Shown in pieces: positions 27,999-35,385 of a DNA stretch of 64,000 bases. The stretch's first letter is position 1; each line of letters starts with the position of its first letter. The position numbers and the translations under genes were made by a program. This DNA comes from Planctomycetota bacterium (GTDB taxonomy: Bacteria; Planctomycetota; Planctomycetia; Pirellulales; Lacipirellulaceae): the NCBI GenBank assembly GCA_029259945.1, contig JAJDEF010000026.1:1-64000 (forward strand). Direction: 5' to 3'. Under the pieces are notes generated by a model that made no database searches, was not told where the DNA came from, and saw nothing but the letters and a program-made list of their open reading frames with translations.

Positions 27999-29039
27999 TT
28001 ACCTTGCTTCTACAGCATCACAGGGGGGTTGGCTTGAAAGGTAAGTAAAAGCCTCTTTCACACGCGTGATTTGTTGGGGCGTGACGGTAAAGTAACGGTG
28101 CAATCCCTTTGCATCTTCTTCAAAATGCGTAACACCTTCGTCATCAATAGACAGGCGACCCGGCAGAGAGAGACCAAAGTAGCCGCGAGTCGGTCGTACT
28201 GCCTGCAAGACGGACGTAAGATCCCAGGTGGGGCGATTGTGCGGCGGCGGCATAAAATGCTCGTAAGCTTCTGCCACAGGATGATGCGCCACGTAACCAA
28301 AATCCTGCTGAATACTCTCGGCGGGATACTCGATGTTGCGGCCTATTTCAAAACCGCTGAAGTCAATGGGCGTCGGCCATTGGTCGACTAACTTTTGAGC
28401 AGCGGCGATATCGTTGACAACGTTCGCCTCTCTGTGCCTTGGAATCGCTTTCCCAAAATAGCCAGCCATGACTTGTAACTTCCGCACCTTCCGACGCACG
28501 AGATCTCGACCGTTGTCTTCTGAAAAAGAATCGGGCCCCGAGTCCAAAAGACGAGCCAGATTCGTCGAGACCCCCACCTGGACGATCACCACCGATTCAT
28601 CAGGCTGCGCGGACAGCACTTCTCGCAAGACACTTATCGCGTCAGGCGCCCGCTCACCACCGGCATAACGATTCGGATATCGCAACTTTGCCCCATCCTT
28701 AACCGCTGCCAGCGGTAGAAACTTGCCTACCTCTGGCTTCACCCCATCAAGAACAAGGCCTATCGGGATGTTGCCCCGTCCGTAGAATCGATTGACTGCA
28801 TCAACATACGCGGCGGCTAGCGGATGATCTTTCGTAACAGTGACCGCCAACAGCGAACACTCCCCGCGAGATTCTAGCGCGTGAATGATCGCCAGCGCTA
28901 GGGCGTCGTCGACGTCATTTCCCATGTCGGTGTCGAAGATAAGCCTGACGGGGCCCGCATCGGCCTGTGGACTCGCAGCTGCGGCGACTTGCACCGCACA
29001 CACCAAGCCAAGGCTCAGATGTAGAATTGTATGTAGCAA
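27999..29039 (-). CDS. Exported inosine/uridine-preferring nucleoside hydrolase family protein
   Basis: 346 residues from a TTG at 29039, chosen because GAGAGG stands seven bases before it; a TTG at 29057 is the alternative. A signal peptide (LHTILHLSLGLVCAVQVAAAA) precedes the catalytic Ca-binding motif RLIFDTDMGNDVDDALALAI (DxDxxxDDxxAL), the hallmark of nucleoside hydrolases. These cut the N-glycosidic bond of ribonucleosides. Further family features are VVIVQVGVSTNLARLL and a late Asp/His region. Export is typical for planctomycete members, which may act on other glycosides. It lies 48 bases before (downstream on the minus strand) the RTX/propeller gene. Confidence 0.9.
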   Translation of the reverse strand: MLHTILHLSLGLVCAVQVAAAASPQADAGPVRLIFDTDMGNDVDDALALAIIHALESRGECSLLAVTVTKDHPLAAAYVDAVNRFYGRGNIPIGLVLDGVKPEVGKFLPLAAVKDGAKLRYPNRYAGGERAPDAISVLREVLSAQPDESVVIVQVGVSTNLARLLDSGPDSFSEDNGRDLVRRKVRKLQVMAGYFGKAIPRHREANVVNDIAAAQKLVDQWPTPIDFSGFEIGRNIEYPAESIQQDFGYVAHHPVAEAYEHFMPPPHNRPTWDLTSVLQAVRPTRGYFGLSLPGRLSIDDEGVTHFEEDAKGLHRYFTVTPQQITRVKEAFTYLSSQPPCDAVEAR

Positions 29040-29159
29040 AAGATTTCCTCTCCCCAAAATTCATCGCCTACACAAAACACCTTAGGTGCCGCCTCAAGTT
29101 CACGTGCAATCGCTAGCACGAACTTTACCGCTGCTCAAACGTCACTCCGACACCTGTGG

Positions 29160-29825
29160 CTAATCTCCCGTCAAACGAAAAAAGTAATTTGGAACCGCAT
29201 TCGGAACCACCTCGGTCCCCAACATCGTATCCACATTGTAACGACTCTCGACGGTTTCTTTTCCATTTTTCATCCGCGATATTCGGACTCGATACAGCCC
29301 GCAGCAAACGCCCGAAATGCGAGGGCTGGGGCGAAACTCCTCTGCTACGGTCATTGACGCAACGCCATCCGTACCAGTCACTCCGGTCGCCATGTGCAAC
29401 GCATCTCCCAAAAAAGGCTCCGGTTCAAAAGTGACCTTCGCCCCGGCCAACGGCAGTCCGTTTTTCGCCGTCACGCGACAGTACGCAGGCATAATCGCCA
29501 CTCGGCTCTCCTGCCAGAAGTTGATCCGCGAGGCAAGCTCCTGCTGACTAATGATGCCATTGCCATCCTTATCGATATCGGCTCGCGCCGCGAACAACGA
29601 GGGCACTGTCTGCAATTCGTTTTCGTCCAGCGCCGCATCGCCATTCGTATCGTGCGCTGCCATCGCAGCTGATGCGGCGGCTGCACTGTCGAGGGTCGGC
29701 GGCTCCAGCCGTGCCGCCCGATGCGAGCAGCCAACCGCAGTGCCAAGCAAACAAACCCCAACGTAAAACGTCGTTCGTTTGGTAACCAAGGCGAGTAAAC
29801 CTCCATTGAAATAGTAAGCCTTCAT
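29160..29825 (-). CDS. Lipoprotein with EF-hand pair and carboxypeptidase-regulatory-like domain
   Basis: 221 residues from ATG at 29825; a GTG at 29840 that overlaps the DUF1559 stop (GTGA) is also possible. The lipobox is GTAVGC. Two EF-hand loops follow: DTNGDAALDENEL and DIDKDGNGIISQQEL, both with full calcium-ligand spacing. The C-terminal half is a beta-sandwich (AKNGLPLAGAKVTFEPE, GTDGVASMTV, GLYRVRI). The gene is directly downstream of and near-coupled to a DUF1559 gene, repeating the arrangement at 560-2144. Probably a calcium-binding outer-membrane or periplasmic lipoprotein of unknown function. Confidence 0.8.
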   Translation of the reverse strand: MKAYYFNGGLLALVTKRTTFYVGVCLLGTAVGCSHRAARLEPPTLDSAAAASAAMAAHDTNGDAALDENELQTVPSLFAARADIDKDGNGIISQQELASRINFWQESRVAIMPAYCRVTAKNGLPLAGAKVTFEPEPFLGDALHMATGVTGTDGVASMTVAEEFRPSPRISGVCCGLYRVRISRMKNGKETVESRYNVDTMLGTEVVPNAVPNYFFRLTGD

Positions 29826-29836
29826 TTTATTGTCCG

Positions 29837-30955
29837 TCACAGTTCTCTGTCCACCACTTCGGCGTCGTTGCGACTGCCTAGCCAGCGGTGCGTCGCGGCA
29901 TCAATATCGTAACTAATGGTTTGAACCGACCCGTCGCACATGACCATGTGCCACGACGCTGCATGGGCGCTGCCGAACGACCAAAGCAGAGGCACGCCGG
30001 GTATGTCTTGCTGTGGCAGCAGAACACGTTTGCCCGGGTCCGCTAAATCAAAATCATTGGGATCCGAAATGTCCGTCACCCATGAAACCGTGTCAAAGTC
30101 GTCACCGCAGAACATGGTATGGTCATCGGAAACATCCCGTATGCCACCGTTCCCACCATCGTAAAAGTCTGGATTGAGGTACTTTTCGCCAACCATGTAC
30201 GTGTTAGAGGTGCCATCGGTAATGCTTCGCAGCCGCACTTCGCTAGCTTGATAAAGCACGCCCGTGGATAGTTCTTTTATCTTTGCATGATTCCCCACTC
30301 CCCAGGGTATGCCGCTAAATCCGCGATTTGGTGTCGGCCCGCCAGTGGCAAATAAGGCCAATACATCTCCGCCATTCGCGGTATAATCGCAACGATTCAT
30401 CATCGGCACCTCGTCAAAACTGAGGGCGTTGTAAGCGAGCGTTCCACCGGCGAGGTTAACAGGAAACGTGGAAACGAGTGCCGTCGTACGACGCGATGGG
30501 CAATTAAAAATGGAGAGGGGCGTCTCGGCGGCTTGTTTATTGCCTTCCTTCTGAGCCTCGGTAATGACGTCAGGTTGGCCGTCGCTATTGAGATTGTAAA
30601 GCGATTGCTGTTCTATGTAGGGCAACAAGCTGTAGATCCAACTACCTGGTTGCGACTCACCCGATCCGCGATCGGCGTCGCCCCACCAGCGGTGGCCCCA
30701 GCCTGCGGATGGCAGAAAACGTTGCGTATCCTCGTGTAACAACCACGCAAGTCCGATGTTCTTCAGATTGTTTTTGCATTGCGAGCGACGCGCGGCCTCG
30801 CGAGCCGCCTGCACCGCAGGCAGCAATAGCGACACCAACACGCCAATAATCGCAATGACCACCAGCAGTTCAACGAGAGTAAAACCCGGCCGTGGGCAGC
30901 GCTTTGCGGCGCCCCAACAGTCCACAGGTTTTCTCTTGGAATGGTTGCCTATCAT
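29837..30955 (-). CDS. DUF1559 protein with pseudopilin N-terminus (second copy)
   Basis: 372 residues; ATG at 30955 preceded by AGGAGTTACTGAG. The prepilin-type site FTLVELLVVIAIIGVLVSLL begins at residue 25, followed by AAREAARRSQCKNN and IGLAWLLHED. The C-terminal HMVMCDGSVQTISYDID is the family's end motif. Role as for the first DUF1559 gene: probable fibre or surface protein processed by prepilin peptidase. The stop overlaps a possible GTG start of the EF-hand lipoprotein. Confidence 0.9.
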   Translation of the reverse strand: MIGNHSKRKPVDCWGAAKRCPRPGFTLVELLVVIAIIGVLVSLLLPAVQAAREAARRSQCKNNLKNIGLAWLLHEDTQRFLPSAGWGHRWWGDADRGSGESQPGSWIYSLLPYIEQQSLYNLNSDGQPDVITEAQKEGNKQAAETPLSIFNCPSRRTTALVSTFPVNLAGGTLAYNALSFDEVPMMNRCDYTANGGDVLALFATGGPTPNRGFSGIPWGVGNHAKIKELSTGVLYQASEVRLRSITDGTSNTYMVGEKYLNPDFYDGGNGGIRDVSDDHTMFCGDDFDTVSWVTDISDPNDFDLADPGKRVLLPQQDIPGVPLLWSFGSAHAASWHMVMCDGSVQTISYDIDAATHRWLGSRNDAEVVDREL

Positions 30956-31002
30956 CTCAGTAACTCCTCTTGAGCCGTTCCCAAAAAATCAAAGCCCGCG
31001 AC

Positions 31003-32814
31003 CTAGCACCATCGCCTGCGTTGGGTTGCCCCAACCAAAACTGCGATCAGACCTAACAAAGCCGACGTGGGCTCGGGAACCGAGGTCGATGCGTTGCTAA
31101 CGGCCGGAATTGGGACTCCAAACTTGTCGATCCAGATCGCAAGATCGGCAGCGTTGACGCTGGCATCGAGATTGGCATCTCCATCTTTTCGCCTAGGTTT
31201 TCCCGTGGGCAGCAGGCCTTTGCCCCTCTGCCATTCGAGGAAATCGCTGCCGTCCACATCGTTATCGCCATCGAAGTCTGCAATTGGCTCGGGGACAGGC
31301 AGAACAAAATTTGCCGCTGCGAGCGCCTCATCGGATACCGCGAATCCGTAAAACACACCGTCCCATTCGTCTACCGCCGAGTAACCTACGTTGCCTAACC
31401 GAAATAGCGAGGTGCTATTCATGTCCGTAGCAGACAAGTTAATGTTGCCGACGAAATGACCATCGTAAAACAAACTTGTCTGACCGGTTGGTTGGTCGAA
31501 GACAAGGGCTACATGATGCGTCAACTCGCCTAGCCCTTCGACTGGGGCGTACCAAGGATGATCGACGAAAGTGTTATCCGAAAATGTGCCTGGCATATTG
31601 ATGCCTAATGATCTTTCGGCAGGATCCGTGCCGAGAAACACAATGTCGTTAGTGCTAAAAACGCTTGCCGAGGTGCCAATGATTGGTGCAAACCCAGACG
31701 GGTTCGAGTAATTCACAGTCGCCTCGATCGTAAAATCTGTGGTCAGTGCGTTGATCGAAAGGGGCGTTTCCACGTAACTCGTGACTGCGTCGTCAATGAC
31801 GCTGAGTCCGCCGCCTGAGACCCAGCCTTCGGAGGCATTGAAGCTTCCGGCCCCAGCCGAAGTATTCGTAAAGCCAACCAGTGTGCCATCATTAGCAGAA
31901 CCGCTGGCAGCTAAATTCGTGACCGTCGTTCCGCTACCGTTGCTGAAGTCGTAGAGCAACTGCGTGCTAGCCTGACTGCCATTAGTCAGGGCAAAGCTGC
32001 CCGGAGCAAGCGCTGTCGTGGAGATCGCAACGCCAGAATAGATGCCGTCCCATTGCTGAGCCGTATCGAAGCCGACATTTCCTATCCGAAACTTGCTCGC
32101 CGCCGATGCAAGCGTTGGGTCGAGGCCGAAATCTGTAGTCCGGGTGCCTTGAGACACATTGTCGAAAAAGAGTTCTACGGTATCAGTCGCTAGAGTATAG
32201 GTCATCGCGACATGATGCGGGGTCGGATCTGGAGAAGTGAAACTCTTACGCCAAGGCTGTGGAATACCAGGGAGTTGACCGGCGTTGCCGGCTCCCGGGG
32301 AGGTCCCATCGGGCAGACGCGTTTCAAAACCAATGCCTCCATCGGCAATTCCGGAGAAGAAGACATTGTCTCCATCAGCAAACGTTGGCGTATTACTACC
32401 AACCGCAGGCGACCACCCCACAGGTGTGTCATTGCTGGCAAGGTACTCAACGGTAAAACTTTTACCGGCTACGGAGTTGAGCGCAAGCGAAGTCTCCACA
32501 AAGCTTCGATGGTTGTCTTCCAACATGCTCAAGCCGCCGCCGGAAACCCATCCCTCGGTGACGTTAAACACGCCTCCGCCAGCGGACGTATCGGTAAAGT
32601 TTGTCACGGTCCCGTGATTTCCAAGACCACTTAAATCTGTCACGGTGCTGCCGCTGCCATTGCTGAAGTCATAATGCACTAGATTCACAGCCCAAGCCGG
32701 AATGCTAAGAGTTGCGAACCACAAGGCTCCCGTAAGCAATACCGCCGCCCGTACAGTCTGACGACCTAACCGACCTAACATAGACGGCCCCGAGTGATGA
32801 TGAATGGCGTTCAT
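31003..32814 (-). CDS. Double LamG-domain protein with dockerin repeats and PEP-CTERM tag
   Basis: 603 residues from ATG at 32814, which is preceded by GGAG; a TTG at 32829 is upstream. The signal peptide ends near WAVNLVHYDF. Two LamG/concanavalin-like domains are tandem: each begins YDFSNGSG followed by TVTNL or TVTDL, has an HHVA[ML] strand and a FRxGNVG strand (about residues 45-270 and 280-500). Then two dockerin-like repeats (DFDGDNDVDGSDFLEW; DGDANLDASVNAADLAIW) and the PEP-CTERM tag VPEPTSALLGLI...RRR. Likely surface glycan binding. It shares the YxFSxGSG-LamG unit with the next gene upstream. Confidence 0.87.
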   Translation of the reverse strand: MNAIHHHSGPSMLGRLGRQTVRAAVLLTGALWFATLSIPAWAVNLVHYDFSNGSGSTVTDLSGLGNHGTVTNFTDTSAGGGVFNVTEGWVSGGGLSMLEDNHRSFVETSLALNSVAGKSFTVEYLASNDTPVGWSPAVGSNTPTFADGDNVFFSGIADGGIGFETRLPDGTSPGAGNAGQLPGIPQPWRKSFTSPDPTPHHVAMTYTLATDTVELFFDNVSQGTRTTDFGLDPTLASAASKFRIGNVGFDTAQQWDGIYSGVAISTTALAPGSFALTNGSQASTQLLYDFSNGSGTTVTNLAASGSANDGTLVGFTNTSAGAGSFNASEGWVSGGGLSVIDDAVTSYVETPLSINALTTDFTIEATVNYSNPSGFAPIIGTSASVFSTNDIVFLGTDPAERSLGINMPGTFSDNTFVDHPWYAPVEGLGELTHHVALVFDQPTGQTSLFYDGHFVGNINLSATDMNSTSLFRLGNVGYSAVDEWDGVFYGFAVSDEALAAANFVLPVPEPIADFDGDNDVDGSDFLEWQRGKGLLPTGKPRRKDGDANLDASVNAADLAIWIDKFGVPIPAVSNASTSVPEPTSALLGLIAVLVGATQRRRWC

Positions 32815-32956
32815 TGTGTCTTGCTCCAAATAGTTCAGGAATTGTCGAACGATAAAACACTAGCGCCCCGCGGTCTGCCGCGACCTACAGACCTAAGGAC
32901 GACCGCCGGCGCGTTGCTCCGGACCGCGCCAGCGACCTAGCCTAAAACAATCTCTT

Positions 32957-33850
32957 CTACTGAGGCATCCGGCCTCGCCGACGAGCCATCAGACCAACAA
33001 GACCTACACCGATAAGTGCTAGTGACGTCGGCTCGGGAATAATGACAAAACTTCCAGGTGCCAGTGCCGTATTCGAGATAGCCACCGCGTGCATGACGCC
33101 ATCCCATTGCTGAGGGCCTGCAGAAGAACCTAGAAAACGGAAATTTCCAGCCGCAGCGGCAACATTCGTCGTCGGCAAGTTTACTGGGCCGGGGCTAATA
33201 AAGTCGGGGGTGCTTGTGAGCACCCCATCCGTGTAAACTCTCACATCGCCTCCTGTAGGAAACGTTGGCGTGTAGGTCACAACGATGTGATGCACATCAC
33301 TTGACGTACCGAGATTCCATGGCTGCAAGCCCGGACCGGGTACGCTGCTATTTACATCACCCGGCAAACGTGACTCCAGGCCTATGTTGTCTCGCCGTCC
33401 GATAACAAACAGATTGGCAAAGTTATTAAAGGGTGCCGAGCCTGAAATCGCTGGTGCAAAGGAATTGGCCGTGCCTGCGGTTCCTGCGTCCGGAGCCGTG
33501 AAAGACGCCAGGTACTCTAAGGTGAACGGCCCACTCCCCAATGCGTTAAGTGCCAACGGCGTATCCACGAAACTCGCGACCGCGTCTTCCAGGGTACTTA
33601 GCCCGCCGCCCGAGACCCAACCTTCGGATGCGGCGAAGACTCCCGCCCCGGCGCTGGTGTTCAAAAAGCCTACGAGCGTACCGCCATTGCCGTTGCCGCT
33701 GAGATCGGTCACGGTGGTTCCGCTACCATCGCCGAAGTTATAGTGCAATAGCGTCGCTGCGTTGGCCGTTGATGCCATAATCGTCGCGCAGAAAAGCGCC
33801 AGACCGGCTGACCTTACGACCAGCCCCAAACGTGTGGAAACGTCTTTCAT
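32957..33850 (-). CDS. LamG-domain PEP-CTERM protein
   Basis: 297 residues; ATG at 33850 with GGAAG before it. Signal peptide about residues 1-31 (ending ANA). One LamG-type domain: LLHYNFGDGSGTTVTDLSGNGN, then SEGWVSGGG, DVHHIVVTYTP, GNFRFLGSSAGPQQWDGV. It ends in IIPEPTSLALIGVGLVGLM and RRR, a PEP-CTERM sorting tag. The domain is a relative of the two in the downstream gene, so the pair is a duplication. The promoter side holds the ATAAACGTTTAT palindrome at 33959-33970, so it may be co-regulated with the divergent LacI gene. Confidence 0.87.
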   Translation of the reverse strand: MKDVSTRLGLVVRSAGLALFCATIMASTANAATLLHYNFGDGSGTTVTDLSGNGNGGTLVGFLNTSAGAGVFAASEGWVSGGGLSTLEDAVASFVDTPLALNALGSGPFTLEYLASFTAPDAGTAGTANSFAPAISGSAPFNNFANLFVIGRRDNIGLESRLPGDVNSSVPGPGLQPWNLGTSSDVHHIVVTYTPTFPTGGDVRVYTDGVLTSTPDFISPGPVNLPTTNVAAAAGNFRFLGSSAGPQQWDGVMHAVAISNTALAPGSFVIIPEPTSLALIGVGLVGLMARRRGRMPQ

Positions 33851-33958
33851 GAGACTTCCAGCCTTTCAAAAAAGCCACGTTCGCCAAGTAAAGTAGTAAC
33901 AACTCACACAGCCGACGTCCTGTCTGGAAGGTGGCGCCGCAGTCCAGCGTAACAAAGG

Positions 33959-33970
33959 ATAAACGTTTAT
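33959..33970. promoter_or_regulatory. Candidate LacI-family operator, copy 2
   Basis: ATAAACGTTTAT, identical to the copy at 22311-22322 and followed by the same TTC-AACC. It lies 230 bases before the LacI-family start and about 110 bases before the leftward LamG/PEP-CTERM gene, a typical position for autoregulation plus divergent control. Confidence 0.65.
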
Positions 33971-33986
33971 TCAACCATTTATTCGT

Positions 33987-33992
33987 TATAAT
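33987..33992 (+). promoter_or_regulatory. -10-like element TATAAT, rightward
   Basis: TATAAT 16 bases after the operator-like palindrome; no good -35, since the position is occupied by the palindrome's right half. Consistent with a promoter for the LacI-family gene that would be blocked when the operator is bound. Weak evidence on its own. Confidence 0.35.
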
Positions 33993-34197
33993 CCAAAAAA
34001 TCTAACCTATCCCCAGGGAGGAGGGGGTTCAACGCAGCCGAATTGCTACCCAGCAGGTATTTGTTCTTATTATGCAGACTGCAGGCATAAAAGAAGTTAT
34101 CATGGAGCAGGCACAGACGCCGAATCGACTCGACCCGATCCACCGCGGTCATATTCGACTACGGCCAGATAAGCCCCTCCGAAAGGGGATGAGAAAT

Positions 34198-35220
34198 ATG
34201 CAAAAGCCAACACTTCACTCGATTGCTAAGTACCTGGATACGTCAACCTGCACGATATCGCGCGTGCTAAATGGCAAAGGGTCGCAGTATCGTATCGCTG
34301 AAGCGACACAAGAACGAATCCTTAACTATGTTAAGAAAATTAACTATAGGCCGAACGTTGCCGCTCAAAGCCTACGATTAAATCGTACGCGTGAAGTGGG
34401 ACTGATTCTGCCCGATTTCGCTAATCCGTTTTACACCAACGTTGCCAAATACGTTGCCACCGAAGCGCGCAAGCGCAACTACTCTGTCCAAATCATCGAG
34501 ACCGAAGATGATACGAAAACAGAAATTGATGCGATCTCTCATATGTTGCATTGCCGCGTCGAGGGTCTGATCGTCTGGCCTGTCGGCCTTGAGTCCAAAC
34601 ACTTCCGAGATCTCGCCAGTAACGCACCGCCAATAGTGTTAGTTGACCGTTGTTTTCCTGATCTTAAGCTTTCGCAAGTCACGGTCGATAACGCCTTGTC
34701 GTCAGAAATAGCGACGAACCACCTATTAGACTTTGGGCACCGTGAGATCGCCTGTTTTCAAGGCTTGGAGCACACGGCGACAAGTGAAGATCGGGTGGAG
34801 GGCTACCGTCGAGCACTCACCGCAAGGGGAATTGGTGTTGATGATTCGCTTATTATTGGGGACAGCTTTACTCAGTCTAGTGGTTATCGGTCGGTCGGAC
34901 AATTGTTGGCCTCCCGACCTTCAGTCTCAGCAGTCTTTTCTTTGAGCAACCAGATTACCTTGGGCGCGCTCCGCGCCTTTGCCGAACGAGGACTGAACGT
35001 CCCAGACGACATCTCGATGGTGTCGTTCGATGAGATTGACGGCGTCGAATTCTTTGCGACGCCGTTGACCGTCATCTCACAGCCGATTGCGGAAATCGGG
35101 CGAAGAGCCACTGAAGTGCTGTTCGAAAAAATTGACGGCAACGACTCTTGCAAAGAGCAATATCAGCTCTTACCTGCGAATTTGATCAGTCGGAGTAGCG
35201 TGAAACTATTCGCCCAATAG
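34198..35220 (+). CDS. LacI-family transcriptional regulator
   Basis: 340 residues from ATG at 34198 (AGGGG nine bases before it), the usual family length; an in-frame ATG at 34072 would add 42 residues with no recognisable domain. The N-terminal helix-turn-helix is LHSIAKYLDTSTCTISRVLNGKGSQYRIAEATQERI, and the hinge is NYRPNVAAQSLR. The effector domain is a periplasmic-binding-protein fold with VGLILPDFANPFYTNV, VEGLIVWPVG, TVDNALSSEIATNHLLDFGHREIA and ISMVSFDEID. It is placed between PEP-CTERM/LamG genes and GH genes and probably controls glycan use. The shared palindromes at 22311 and 33959 are the proposed operators. Confidence 0.93.
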   Translation: MQKPTLHSIAKYLDTSTCTISRVLNGKGSQYRIAEATQERILNYVKKINYRPNVAAQSLRLNRTREVGLILPDFANPFYTNVAKYVATEARKRNYSVQIIETEDDTKTEIDAISHMLHCRVEGLIVWPVGLESKHFRDLASNAPPIVLVDRCFPDLKLSQVTVDNALSSEIATNHLLDFGHREIACFQGLEHTATSEDRVEGYRRALTARGIGVDDSLIIGDSFTQSSGYRSVGQLLASRPSVSAVFSLSNQITLGALRAFAERGLNVPDDISMVSFDEIDGVEFFATPLTVISQPIAEIGRRATEVLFEKIDGNDSCKEQYQLLPANLISRSSVKLFAQ

Positions 35221-35309
35221 GCTATCCCTTCCTGGAATAACTTTAAGTTTCAGGTATGACGATCCTATTTGGCCATCAAGTCCAAGGGGGCGGAGGTGGC
35301 CTTTCTTAA

Positions 35310-35371
35310 TTTGTCTGACTGCGCATGACAAAACCCGTTGCAAGGCAACAAGTCTTTATAGAGGGCTAACG
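35310..35371. repeat. Dispersed intergenic repeat, copy 1 (REP-like)
   Basis: TCTGACTGCGCATGACAAAA followed by CCCGTTGC-AAG-GCAAC and, after a short spacer, GGGCTAACGT. The same unit with two substitutions (TCTGATTGCGCAAGAC) lies at 61564-61610, also between genes. The GTTGC/GCAAC inverted repeat can form a hairpin. It lies in the convergent gap between the LacI gene and the GH99-like gene, where 3'-end elements are expected. Confidence 0.6.
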
Positions 35372-35385
35372 TACTTGATACGCAC

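Larger units (their letters stand above)
33851..34197. other. Divergent region between LamG/PEP-CTERM gene and LacI gene
   Basis: About 350 bases. It contains the perfect operator-like palindrome at 33959-33970 and a -10-like TATAAT at 33987-33992 reading rightward, so the palindrome overlaps the expected -35 region of the LacI promoter. Upstream in-frame ATGs at 34072 and 34102 could extend the LacI protein, but the ATG at 34198 gives the usual family length. Confidence 0.55.
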
